Assembly (NCBI RefSeq): GCF_038007305.1
Contig: NZ_JBBOWV010000001.1
Location: forward strand, 124,001-188,000
Origin: Solibacillus sp. FSL W7-1436
GTDB lineage: Bacteria > Bacillota > Bacilli > Bacillales_A > Planococcaceae
Direction: 5' to 3'
Length of the DNA stretch: 64,000 nucleotides
The position numbers and the translations under genes are program-made. Shown here in pieces: positions 33,668-41,866 of the stretch; the first letter of the stretch is position 1; each line of letters starts with the position of its first letter. The notes beneath the pieces are model-generated. The model had not been told where the DNA came from, searched no databases, and was given only the letters and a program-made list of their open reading frames with translations.

Positions 33668-34337
33668 ACAGTTTTATGTGTTTCGAGACAACAAGCCGAT
33701 CCTTGCGACAATCCGGAATTACACGCCTGCAGATTTTAATGCCCTTATCCTTATTCAACAAGAGTGCTTTCCTCCCCCATTCCCTTCAGAGCTATGGTGG
33801 AGCGAAGAACAGCTTATCAGTCATGTAAAACATTTCCCTGAAGGTACACTTTGTATTGAGGTGGATGGGCGGCTCGTCGGTTCCATGACATCCTTGCTCG
33901 TTGATTTTGACCCAGACAATCCCATACATACATGGGAGGACATAACGGATAATGGCTATATTCGTACTCATGATCCGAATGGCGATACGCTTTATATTGT
34001 CGACCTTTGTGTAAGTCCTGCTTATCGCAGTTTAGGGCTTGGCAAATGGCTCATGCTTTCGATGTACGAAATTGTCATTGAGCAAAAGCGCATGCGTCTG
34101 CTTGGTGGCAGCCGAATGCCGAATTATCATCACTATGCCGAACAGCTTACACCAGAAGCATATATTGAATCCGTGGTGCTTGGTGAAATACACGATCAGG
34201 TCATTTCGTTTCTATTACGCTGTGGTCGCATGCCGATACAAGTTGTACCCCATTATTTAGAGGATGAAGAATCGCATCATTATGGTGTGCTAATGGAATG
34301 GCGCAATCCTTTTATCCAAATCAAGGAGACTTATTAA
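33657..34337 (+). CDS. GNAT-family N-acetyltransferase
   Basis: A 226-residue acetyltransferase with acetyl-CoA motif YIVDLCVSPAYRSLGLGKWLMLSMYE (motif A, about residues 110-135) and the N-terminal ATIRNYTPADFNALILIQQECFPPPFP. It matches the GNAT half found with nitrilase-family enzymes in Bacilli (YhcX in B. subtilis is such a fusion), fitting its place after the nitrilase remnant. ATG 33657 overlaps the remnant's stop; the open frame extends upstream to a GTG at 33609 but that lies within the remnant. Substrate unknown. Confidence 0.85.
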   Translation: MYHKQFYVFRDNKPILATIRNYTPADFNALILIQQECFPPPFPSELWWSEEQLISHVKHFPEGTLCIEVDGRLVGSMTSLLVDFDPDNPIHTWEDITDNGYIRTHDPNGDTLYIVDLCVSPAYRSLGLGKWLMLSMYEIVIEQKRMRLLGGSRMPNYHHYAEQLTPEAYIESVVLGEIHDQVISFLLRCGRMPIQVVPHYLEDEESHHYGVLMEWRNPFIQIKETY

Positions 34338-34424
34338 TGGTGCAAAAGAGCGTATGGAACTGGTGAATTAATAGTAAATATTATTATATCAATCGTGCAT
34401 TCGGATTTTCTGTTACTCACAAAT

Positions 34425-34470
34425 AAAGCACTTCAGATTGTTAGTAATACAAAATCTGAAGTGCTTTTTA
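34425..34470 (+). terminator. bidirectional terminator
   Basis: AAAGCACTTCAGATT pairs with AATCTGAAGTGCTTT, followed by TTTTTA; it lies between the converging GNAT and monooxygenase genes. Confidence 0.88.
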
Positions 34471-34503
34471 ATTATTTTGTCCTGGTAAATCAGAAAAAGC
34501 AGA

Positions 34504-35856
34504 TTAAAGCGGAACTTCTTGGGGAATTTTAGGCTGTATATTAGGATTAACCGGTCGTTTTAAGCCAAGGTTTTCACGTAATGTCGTACCTGCATACTCC
34601 GTTTTAAATAGTCCCCGTCGCTGCAGTTCTGGAATTACGAGTTCAACAATGTCATTGAATCCTTGCGGGAAAGTTGGTGCCATTATATTAAAGCCATCAG
34701 CTGCATCATTCTCAAACCATTCCTGTAACTGATCGGCCACTTGGCTTGGCGTCCCCACAATTTCGCGGTGCCCGCGAGCCCCTGCAATATTGTTGTATAA
34801 TTCCCTCAAAGTCTTTAAATCTTTTGCTTCTACAATACCTTTTACAATATTCGCTCGAATATTCGGGTTCGTGCCGTCAATTTGCTGACCATTAAAATCT
34901 GGAATTGGCCCTTCAAAGTCGTGCTTTGATAAATCTACACCCGTAAAGCCGGATAAATAAGCCAACCCTACTTCTGGCGTAATATAGTTATTTAATTGCT
35001 GGTGTTTCGCAATGGCTTCCTCTTCTGTTTCAGCTACAACAATGAAAGCTCCTGGCAATATTTTAAGATCTTCAGGATTACGGCCATATTTTGCTAAACG
35101 CCCCTTAACATCTTTATAAAACGCCTGAGCATCCTCCAGTGTTTGCCATGCAGTGAAAATAACTTCAGCTGTTTTCGCTGCCAGCTCTTTTCCTGCCTCC
35201 GAAGAGCCCGCCTGTATGATTACCGGATGGCCTTGTGGTGTGGAAGGTGCATCGAGTGTTCCTTTCAGTTTAAAAAATTTCCCCTCATGATTTATTTCAG
35301 TCACTTTGTTTAAATTGTAATAACGACTACTTTCCTTATCAATAACAAGTGCCTCTTCGTCTATCGAAAACCATAGCTTCTTCACTACATCTACAAATTC
35401 ATCGGCACGCTCATAACGTTCCGCGTGTTGATAGTGTGCATCACGTCCAAACAGCAATGCTTCTCGTTCATTGGCTGATGTTACAACATTCCAGGCTGCA
35501 CGGCCTTTTGATAAATGATCAATTGCCGCAAACTTACGCGCTACATGAAATGGTTCATTGTATGATGTTGTTAACGTTGCTGTTAAACCGATATTTTTCG
35601 TGACAGCCGCTAATGCAGAAATAATCACGACCGGATCAAGCTTCAATCCCGAGTGTGCATTTTCTAATATTGGCTGTCCAAATACATCAGCAAAAAATAA
35701 ATTATCAAACTTCCCGCGCTCCGCAATTTGCGCAATTTCTGTTAAATAGGCTAAATCTGTTACTTTACGCACTTCGGTTTCAGGATGTCTCCAGCTTGCA
35801 ACATGGTGACCCGGAAGATTGATAAACGCACCTAAACTTAATTGTCTTTTTGTCAT
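34504..35856 (-). CDS. FMN-dependent monooxygenase, NtaA/SnaA/DszA family
   Basis: A 450-residue luciferase-like, reduced-flavin-dependent monooxygenase: LGAFINLPGHHVASWRHPE, FFADVFGQP, DHLSKGRAAWNVVTSANEREA, then PVIIQAGSSEAGKELAAKTAEVIFTAWQ. This branch includes dibenzothiophene-sulfone and nitrilotriacetate monooxygenases. It is the last gene of the sulfonate-type ABC unit, so oxidative C-S cleavage releasing sulfite is the likely job. It needs a flavin reductase, none of which is encoded in the window. Starts 40 nt after the binding-protein gene. Confidence 0.9.
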   Translation of the reverse strand: MTKRQLSLGAFINLPGHHVASWRHPETEVRKVTDLAYLTEIAQIAERGKFDNLFFADVFGQPILENAHSGLKLDPVVIISALAAVTKNIGLTATLTTSYNEPFHVARKFAAIDHLSKGRAAWNVVTSANEREALLFGRDAHYQHAERYERADEFVDVVKKLWFSIDEEALVIDKESSRYYNLNKVTEINHEGKFFKLKGTLDAPSTPQGHPVIIQAGSSEAGKELAAKTAEVIFTAWQTLEDAQAFYKDVKGRLAKYGRNPEDLKILPGAFIVVAETEEEAIAKHQQLNNYITPEVGLAYLSGFTGVDLSKHDFEGPIPDFNGQQIDGTNPNIRANIVKGIVEAKDLKTLRELYNNIAGARGHREIVGTPSQVADQLQEWFENDAADGFNIMAPTFPQGFNDIVELVIPELQRRGLFKTEYAGTTLRENLGLKRPVNPNIQPKIPQEVPL

Positions 35857-35895
35857 TATAATATTCTCCTTTTTCGTTGAATTTAGTTAAAAGCT

Positions 35896-36909
35896 TTATT
35901 TGGCATATGGATTGTATTCATTTGTGAACAGATTCTCTAACTTCACTTGTCCTTTTTGTAAATCACCATTCTCCAATAACCAGTCGATCCAGATTTGAAA
36001 TTCCTTTTCTGCAATGTGACCGCCTGTTTCAGCAATCCCTGTACTTTTCCAGTATTTTAAATTTTCCGTTGTTTCATTACCTTCTCGTGCAGAAACAATT
36101 TCCTCAAATTTCGCAATGACTTCTTCACGGGGCGTCGTTCTAGCCCATTCGATTGCTTTTGATACACCTTCTACAAATGTTTTGATTGTGGCCGGATTTT
36201 CTTCAATATACTTTTCAGTAAAAAAGAATTCGCCTGCTGTAAATTGGCCAAATAAATCGGTATCTTTAAATACCGGATAAATGCCGCCCGTTTCCAAAGC
36301 GCGTTCTTTCCCGATACCACTAAGTGCTACAACATCGATTTGACCAGCCCGTAATATCTGCTCTGCACTTGCGCCTGGTACAACAACTAATTGAACTCCC
36401 TGAATTTCGGCTTCTGTTAAACCGCCATCACGCAAAAATTGTTTCACTGCAAATTCAGAGTGTGCTCCTAATGTATTCATTCCAATTTTCTTGCCGATTA
36501 AATCCTTCGCTGTTTTAATGCCACTTTCGTCCAATGTGTAATAGCCGATAAATGTATTTTCATCACTACCGTAAGAACCTACAACCGATTTAATCTTCAC
36601 CCCTTGTGCATAAGATTTAATAATGGCGCCGTTAAATGCTGAACCGAAATCGGTTTCGCCTGTTGCTGTTAGTTGAATACTTTCTGGACCGCCGACCATA
36701 TCACTTACTTTTTCCAGCTCTAAATTCCCCAGATAACCGAGGGACTCCGCTAATTCCGGAAATATTACATTTCCCGGGGTGCTTTGATATTGAATAACCC
36801 GATCTTGACCATTTGCGCTTGCCGTGCTATTTGAATCTTTACTTGAGCATGCTGTTAAAGCGCCCAGACTTGCACTCAATACGACTAATAACAACCAAAT
36901 CTTCTTCAT
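35896..36909 (-). CDS. ABC substrate-binding lipoprotein, aliphatic sulfonate type (system 2)
   Basis: A 337-residue lipoprotein of the SsuA family: lipobox ALTAC, YQSTPGNVIFPELAESLGYL, DLIGKKIGMNTLGAHSEFAVKQFL and VEGVSKAIEWAR. The start is ATG 36909 with GGGGAA upstream; the 13-residue extension lacks a good ribosome site. It should bind sulfonates outside the membrane and deliver them to the permease at 36994. Neighbours are the permease (84 nt before) and a flavin monooxygenase (after). Confidence 0.88.
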   Translation of the reverse strand: MKKIWLLLVVLSASLGALTACSSKDSNSTASANGQDRVIQYQSTPGNVIFPELAESLGYLGNLELEKVSDMVGGPESIQLTATGETDFGSAFNGAIIKSYAQGVKIKSVVGSYGSDENTFIGYYTLDESGIKTAKDLIGKKIGMNTLGAHSEFAVKQFLRDGGLTEAEIQGVQLVVVPGASAEQILRAGQIDVVALSGIGKERALETGGIYPVFKDTDLFGQFTAGEFFFTEKYIEENPATIKTFVEGVSKAIEWARTTPREEVIAKFEEIVSAREGNETTENLKYWKSTGIAETGGHIAEKEFQIWIDWLLENGDLQKGQVKLENLFTNEYNPYAK

Positions 36910-36993
36910 GCTACGATTCCCCTTTTCCTTTTTAAAGAGCATATACATTAGAAAACGAATAAAATTAGTAGGTTTTAATGAAAAATAAAATAC

Positions 36994-37815
36994 TCACTGT
37001 TTCCAACGCGAGAAGTAGCGCTCTGCACCGGAAAGACCATAGTTAATCAATAAGCCTAATAATGCGATCGTAATAATGCCCGCATACATTTCCGCAATCA
37101 GGAAATTATATTGCGAATACGTAATAAAATAACCAAGCCCCGCTTTTGCACCAATCATCTCGGCAGCAATCAATACTAAAATCGCACCTGTCCCCGCCAT
37201 ACGAATACCAGTAAAAATTGTCGGAACCGATGCAGGTAAAATAACTTTATAAAACAGTTTAAATGAGGAAATATTCATTGAACGTGCTGATTTAATTAAT
37301 AACGGATCCACACTTTTTACAGCAGAAATAGTATTTAATAACACTGGCCAAGTACATGCATATAGCACGATTGATATTTTGGAAACTTCACCGATTCCTA
37401 ACAATAAAATAAATACCGGTAACAACGCTAATGCCGCTGTATTACGGAATAATTCCAGGATTGGTGTGAATAATTCTCTCGCCAGCGGATACCATCCTAT
37501 TAGCAGACCTAGTGGTATCGCTATAATTAATGCCAAAGCAAAGCCAAAAAGTGAGCGTAAAATACTCGCTTCGAAATGTCTCCATATTTCCCCTGTTATA
37601 AGTAAGTCGTACCATGCTCGAATGACCTCGGTAAATGGCGGTAAAAACGTCTTATCCACTAAACCTAATTGTGGAGCCAGCTCCCATACCATTACAAACA
37701 AAATAAGTACGATTGATTTCTTAAAGGCTTTTGCTAAGAACGAAAATGATTTTCCGGAAGCCCTATGTCGTTTACTCGGTTCTTCGAGTTGCGTCGGTTT
37801 ATTTATTGTTACCAT
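36994..37815 (-). CDS. ABC transporter permease, sulfonate type (system 2)
   Basis: A 273-residue SsuC/TauC-type permease with six predicted helices and the ATPase-docking loop LLIKSARSMNISSFKLFYKVILPASVP. It partners with the ATPase at 37833 (18 nt before it) and the lipoprotein at 35896. The N-terminal 28 residues are polar and cytoplasmic. Confidence 0.92.
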   Translation of the reverse strand: MVTINKPTQLEEPSKRHRASGKSFSFLAKAFKKSIVLILFVMVWELAPQLGLVDKTFLPPFTEVIRAWYDLLITGEIWRHFEASILRSLFGFALALIIAIPLGLLIGWYPLARELFTPILELFRNTAALALLPVFILLLGIGEVSKISIVLYACTWPVLLNTISAVKSVDPLLIKSARSMNISSFKLFYKVILPASVPTIFTGIRMAGTGAILVLIAAEMIGAKAGLGYFITYSQYNFLIAEMYAGIITIALLGLLINYGLSGAERYFSRWKQ

Positions 37816-37832
37816 CTAAAACCCTCCCCTTC

Positions 37833-38633
37833 TTAAATATGTGCACCTTGATATTCCGGCTCATGCAGTAAGCTCCATACCTCATGCCTTGCTTTTACGA
37901 ATGCAGGATTTGATTTAATATCTGCGTCTGCTAAACGATTGTACAGTGGAATATCTATAATTTTTTTGACAGTTCCCGGATTGGCTGAAAGAACAACAAC
38001 CCGTTCTCCTAAGTAAACTGCCTCATCAATTCCATGTGTAATAAAAATAATTGTCTTACCCGTCTTCTTCCAAATGCGCAATAATTCCGTTTGTAATGTT
38101 TCACGAGTTTGTGCATCTAATGCGGCAAACGGTTCATCCATTAATAATACATTCGGATTGAATGCTAAACTCCGCGCAATAGCTACACGCTGCTTCATCC
38201 CCCCTGATAATTCATGCGGATAGCGATCAGAGTAATTTTTCAAGCCTACTAACTCCAAATAATAATCGGTTCTCTCTTGCCACTCCTTTTTCGGAATACC
38301 TTTCGCTTCTAACCCAAATTCAATGTTGCCGCGTGCTGTTTTCCATGGAAATAATGCATACTGTTGAAAGACAATCCCACGGTCCAGTCCTGGTCCGCTA
38401 ATTTCACGACCATCAATAAGAATTCTGCCTTTTGTCGGATTCGTTAAACCTGTCAGCAAATCGAGTAATGTAGATTTCCCACAGCCACTAGGTCCAACTA
38501 AAGTAAGGAATTCACCCTCTTTTACCGAGAAGTCAATGCCTTGAATAGCGGTAAACTCTCGTTGTGCCCCTTTTTTGTTTTCATCACGAACTAAGAAGTT
38601 TTTGGAGACTTGTTCAAACTTGATTTTTTCCAT
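37833..38633 (-). CDS. ABC transporter ATPase, sulfonate type (system 2)
   Basis: A 266-residue SsuB/TauB-type ATPase: Walker A GPSGCGKST, Q-loop IVFQQYALFPWK, signature LSGGMKQRVAIAR, Walker B VLLMDEPFAALD, switch His in ITHGIDEA. It is first in the unit ATPase-permease-lipoprotein-monooxygenase and has GGAGG before the ATG. Upstream lies a leader with a strong terminator. Confidence 0.94.
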   Translation of the reverse strand: MEKIKFEQVSKNFLVRDENKKGAQREFTAIQGIDFSVKEGEFLTLVGPSGCGKSTLLDLLTGLTNPTKGRILIDGREISGPGLDRGIVFQQYALFPWKTARGNIEFGLEAKGIPKKEWQERTDYYLELVGLKNYSDRYPHELSGGMKQRVAIARSLAFNPNVLLMDEPFAALDAQTRETLQTELLRIWKKTGKTIIFITHGIDEAVYLGERVVVLSANPGTVKKIIDIPLYNRLADADIKSNPAFVKARHEVWSLLHEPEYQGAHI

Positions 38634-38742
38634 TGTTCAACCTCCATTCATATTATTCCAATTAAAATAGTATGTTTATTTGATAAAAATTTTTATGATC
38701 TTCCACTCACTCTCAATTCGTCAATCCTCCTCCCGGCTAAAA

Positions 38743-38776
38743 CAAAAGGCTCCCTTATCAATTAGATAAGGGAGCC
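38743..38776 (-). terminator. strong terminator between promoter and sulfonate operon
   Basis: GGCTCCCTTATC (38748-38759) and GATAAGGGAGCC (38765-38776) form a perfect 12-bp stem; TTTTGTTTT follows on the minus strand. It may end the aldo/keto reductase transcript or, given the promoter at 38820-38848, act as an attenuator for the ABC unit. Confidence 0.9.
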
Positions 38777-38819
38777 TCTAGTATCTCTAGTGAGCTTGCT
38801 GAATCATATATTTGAATTA

Positions 38820-38848
38820 ATCATAAATAAAACTGGTTTAAATGTCAA
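38820..38848 (-). promoter_or_regulatory. candidate promoter of the sulfonate operon
   Basis: TTGACA (38843-38848), 17 nt, TATGAT (38820-38825) on the minus strand. A second possible control element is the perfect palindrome ATAAAAATTTTTAT at 38683-38696, closer to the ATPase start. Confidence 0.6.
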
Positions 38849-38904
38849 CTAGTTTTATTGGAATTATCAGATTACTTTTCAGGACTATACTTGGAGTCCG
38901 TTAA

Positions 38905-39981
38905 TTATAAGCCAGTCTGGTTTTTTCTATCCATCAACTTAATGTATTCATCCAAATAGACCTTTTCCGCATTCGAAGCTCGATCCAATGTATTCATAGC
39001 GCGGTGCCATAATGGATAAACAGGTTCCAGTGCTGTCAGGTTATTGATTTGTGAAATATCGTCGTTTGTTAATTTTAAATTATATGATGCAATATTTTGA
39101 TGTAATTGTTCTTTCGTTCTTGGAGACAGGATAATTGAATCTACATTTGGTCGATCGCGCAGCCATGCGAGAACAACTTGCGGTACTGTCGCTTTATGTT
39201 TAGACGCAACGTCTTGCAATAAATCAATTAGATTATAAAACAAATCCGGATTTTTAATATATGTTTCCGGCCAGCCGTTCTCTTGTCTTGTACCTGGTTC
39301 GAACATTTTGTTTCTTGTAAATTTACCTGTAAGCAGCCCTTCACCAAGCGGAGATCTAATACTATTGGCAATGCCCAATTCTTTACCTGCCGGCAAAATT
39401 TCGTACTCTGCTTCACGAGATTCTGGTGTGTAATAGATTTGCTGCGCAATTGGCGGTATCATATTATTTTCTACTGCCCATGTATGTGTCTTAGCAAGCG
39501 CCCAGCCATTGTAGTCGGCTACTCCCCAATGCCGGATTTTCCCTTTTTTAATTAATTCATTCATCTCCTGAACAGTTTCACTTACGTCTACTTGGCCATC
39601 CCAGCAATGTACATAATATAAGTCAATATAGTCTGTACCAAGCCTTTTTAATAAGGTATCTATCGATGAATCAACGTTGATTAAAGCACCCGTATCGGTT
39701 GGTTTATCAATTAGCTGGAATCCTGTTTTACTGCTGATGATCATATCCTGGCGTTTATCTTTTATCGCTTTGCCAAAAATAACTTCCGCATCACCTTTTG
39801 CATACATGTTCGGTGTATCAAAATGGTTTATGCCCTGATCCAGTGCATAATCCACCATATAATTCGCGGTTGTCTGGTCCACTGCACCCGCTTCTTCAAG
39901 ACCATTTGTACTGAACATTACCGCACCCAATGCATATTTAGAAACTTTCAAATCTGAATTGCCAAATAAATTATAATTCAT
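38905..39981 (-). CDS. aldo/keto reductase
   Basis: A 358-residue NADPH-dependent oxidoreductase of the aldo/keto reductase family. The catalytic tetrad is visible: Asp and Tyr in NHFDTPNMYAKGDAE, Lys in MIISSKTGF and His in DLYYVHCWD. GVADYNGWAL and IRSPLGEGLLTGKF are typical cofactor-region motifs. Substrate unknown. It precedes the sulfonate unit on the same strand but is separated from it by 271 nt with a terminator, so a role in sulfur use is not shown. Confidence 0.92.
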   Translation of the reverse strand: MNYNLFGNSDLKVSKYALGAVMFSTNGLEEAGAVDQTTANYMVDYALDQGINHFDTPNMYAKGDAEVIFGKAIKDKRQDMIISSKTGFQLIDKPTDTGALINVDSSIDTLLKRLGTDYIDLYYVHCWDGQVDVSETVQEMNELIKKGKIRHWGVADYNGWALAKTHTWAVENNMIPPIAQQIYYTPESREAEYEILPAGKELGIANSIRSPLGEGLLTGKFTRNKMFEPGTRQENGWPETYIKNPDLFYNLIDLLQDVASKHKATVPQVVLAWLRDRPNVDSIILSPRTKEQLHQNIASYNLKLTNDDISQINNLTALEPVYPLWHRAMNTLDRASNAEKVYLDEYIKLMDRKNQTGL

Positions 39982-40222
39982 CTTTATCCCTCCTATGCAT
40001 TGTGTTTTCCCATGTTCTCCATTAAATAAAACATTGTAATGTCTTTACATGATAGATTGTGCAACCGCTGAAATCCTTTGCGGTATCTGAAGAAGTCAAA
40101 AAAAAGTTGATTCATAGAAAAATTCGGGTAAGAAAAAAGAGGTGACTTGTCTGTACTGGGGCAATAAGTGAATGGACATCCCCCTTTTTGTTAAATTAAA
40201 TCATTGGAAGGAAGTGTTTGAG

Positions 40223-40723
40223 ATGAGTAAGAAGAAAGAAATTAAAAAATTAAAAGATCATGCATTCGCTGATCTTTGTTTAATCGAAAAAGAATTTCAG
40301 CAAATTGTAAAAAATACTTCGAATAAATCAGGTGCTTTTAAATGGGTGGACCTCTTGAGCGATTATGAACTGGAAGAATTTTACGGGCGCCGCAGGGACC
40401 GAAAATATGCAACGCTCACAGTCGAATTGTATTCATTAACTGAACAACTGCTAAAAGACATTTTTAAAGTTTATTTTAAGCATAAATATAAAAATAAGTC
40501 CGACATGAATATTATTCTTGATTTAGAAAGAAAACTGGGAGATCACTTAACCTTCAAGAATAATACTAAGTTATTGGCGAACCTCAGAAGCTGTATTGTT
40601 CATGAAGAATTCTCTTTAAAGTCTGCACGAAAAAGAATAAATATAAAAAAGAAAAATAGAATCTTATTTAAACAATTGATGAAAGATGTTGACCTGTATA
40701 TTGAAAATATCGCATTGAAATGA
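40223..40723 (+). CDS. helical protein with RxxxxH (HEPN-like) motif, function unknown
   Basis: A 166-residue, Lys-rich, predicted all-helical cytoplasmic protein. I do not recognise it by overall sequence. Near residues 120-130 it has LANLRSCIVHEEF, where Arg122 and His127 give RxxxxH, the catalytic signature of HEPN ribonuclease folds, preceded by helices (about 60-105) as in that fold. Start ATG 40223 has GGAAG 8 nt upstream; an earlier in-frame ATG (40172) does not. It lies beside a homing-type nuclease and an intron-bearing tRNA gene, a region that looks accessory. HEPN assignment is a guess from the motif. Confidence 0.6.
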   Translation: MSKKKEIKKLKDHAFADLCLIEKEFQQIVKNTSNKSGAFKWVDLLSDYELEEFYGRRRDRKYATLTVELYSLTEQLLKDIFKVYFKHKYKNKSDMNIILDLERKLGDHLTFKNNTKLLANLRSCIVHEEFSLKSARKRINIKKKNRILFKQLMKDVDLYIENIALK

Positions 40724-40824
40724 CTTTATGCGAAGTTGGATTCTATCGCCGGTAATATTAATCATAATCCGTTCAAATGAAAAGGTCAGCCAGAATTACT
40801 GGTCGACCTGTTTCATGGGAGTAT

Positions 40825-41253
40825 TCACTCCAAAATCTCAGGTATTTCTAAAAAGCTCTCAGCAAAATAAACACCTTTTTTTTGTTTATTTTTTGTTTCC
40901 TTTAATCTAATTGTGACAGATCTATTGAATTGCTTTGGATTAAAATAATAGCAGAGGTCTGTCTCCGGACAATAAATACAGTAAAGATCAATTTGTGATT
41001 TATCGACATCCTGGATTTGAACACCATTTTTAGTCGAGTAACATTGTTGAAACTTTACATACATCGTTCCGTTTTCATTCATATTACGGTACTTAACTTG
41101 TATTCGCCAAAATTGTTGATCTTTATATGCAACGATATCAAAAGGCGCATGCTCTGTTTGTGGCAGCAACACCAAATATCCTTTTTCAAACAAATCTAAT
41201 TGGCTTTTTAATACCGCTAAATCTCCTTTTGTCTTTGTATGATGAAAGTACAT
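40825..41253 (-). CDS. group I intron-associated PD-(D/E)XK homing endonuclease
   Basis: A 142-residue nuclease. KTKGDLAVLKSQLDLFEKGYLVLLPQTEHAPFDIVAYKD and RIQVKYR give the PD-(D/E)XK core with Asp39 (PFD) and the Gln52-x-Lys54 (QVK) variant, as in I-Ssp6803I-type enzymes of tRNA group I introns. CIYCPETDLCYYF is another family block. Such nucleases cut intronless tRNA alleles so that repair copies the intron. Here the gene is not inside the intron but starts about 109 nt after the tRNA 3' end on the same strand, so it is free-standing. The ribosome site before the ATG (GGAGG at 41261-41265) is good. Confidence 0.85.
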   Translation of the reverse strand: MYFHHTKTKGDLAVLKSQLDLFEKGYLVLLPQTEHAPFDIVAYKDQQFWRIQVKYRNMNENGTMYVKFQQCYSTKNGVQIQDVDKSQIDLYCIYCPETDLCYYFNPKQFNRSVTIRLKETKNKQKKGVYFAESFLEIPEILE

Positions 41254-41361
41254 GCAACCACCTCCAATAGGAACATTTGTTCTTATTTTAAATTACTAAT
41301 TGATTTTTTGCAAAAAAAAAAAACCATCAAACCTGTTAATTCAAGTTTGACAGTATTTATA

Positions 41362-41694
41362 CGTCCCAGGAGGGATTCGAACCCCCGACCGACGGCTTAG
41401 CTTACCACTATAGTTTTCACTACTTATACAGACGTATAATTTGTTGGTCTGGACTATAACTTCACCATTTCAGGTGCGACACGTTTAGTCTCTACGGAAC
41501 CTCCCGCAATTTCTTGCAGCAAACATTTTACCTGCATAAAGCCATTCAAATGTTCTCGTTTCCTCGGTATTGCCATCAGCATAATCTGTTAAGGGTTTAC
41601 CGATACGGTGTCGTCCACTTTATACGTTCATTTTCCGTATAAAGGCTCCTATTTACTTAAAGGCCGTTGCTCTATCCTGCTGAGCTACTGAGAC
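41362..41694 (-). tRNA. tRNA-Arg(UCU), split by a group I intron
   Basis: Exon 1 is 41660-41694 and exon 2 is 41362-41400. Joined they give a 74-nt tRNA with a 7-bp acceptor (GTCTCAG/CTGGGAC with one G-U), D arm GCTCAGCAGGATAGAGC, anticodon stem ACGGC/GCCGT with loop CTTCTAA (anticodon UCU), five-base variable loop and T arm GGGGG TTCGAAT CCCTC; discriminator G. CCA is not encoded. The body is that of Bacillales tRNA-Arg(UCU). Confidence 0.9.
41401..41659 (-). ncRNA. group I self-splicing intron, about 259 nt, no ORF
   Basis: The insert splits the anticodon between U34 and C35. The 5' exon ends in U and the intron ends in G, as group I splicing needs. Conserved core blocks are visible near the 3' end: AGAGACTAAACG (R-type, P7 5' strand GACTA) and GAAGTTATAGTCC (S-type, P7 3' strand TAGTC). 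The other choice of borders would give anticodon UUU and an intron end in C, so the UCU reading is preferred. Confidence 0.88.
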
Positions 41695-41731
41695 AATTTC
41701 TTTAAACCAATTGGTAATAAAGACATTTTTT

Positions 41732-41760
41732 ATTATATGTTATATTATATTTAAAGTCAA
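41732..41760 (-). promoter_or_regulatory. strong promoter of the tRNA gene
   Basis: TTGACT (41755-41760), 17 nt, TATAAT (41732-41737) on the minus strand, about 40 nt before the tRNA. Confidence 0.82.
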
Positions 41761-41823
41761 CAAACAAATTAAACAAAATTATTATTTAACTAAAATAATT
41801 TTCCATTCGCTAAATTTTGTATT

Positions 41824-41858
41824 AAAAAAGTGAAGCCCTCATTACTTCAAGGCTTCAC
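41824..41858 (-). terminator. terminator of the ysnB-type gene
   Basis: GTGAAGCC (41830-41837) pairs with GGCTTCAC (41851-41858); TTTTTT follows on the minus strand. Confidence 0.88.
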
Positions 41859-41866
41859 ATTATTAA

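Noticed and set aside
41362-41694. Alternative reading as tRNA-Lys(UUU)
   Set aside because: Shifting the splice borders by one base gives anticodon UUU, but the intron would then end in C and the tRNA body is that of tRNA-Arg(UCU).
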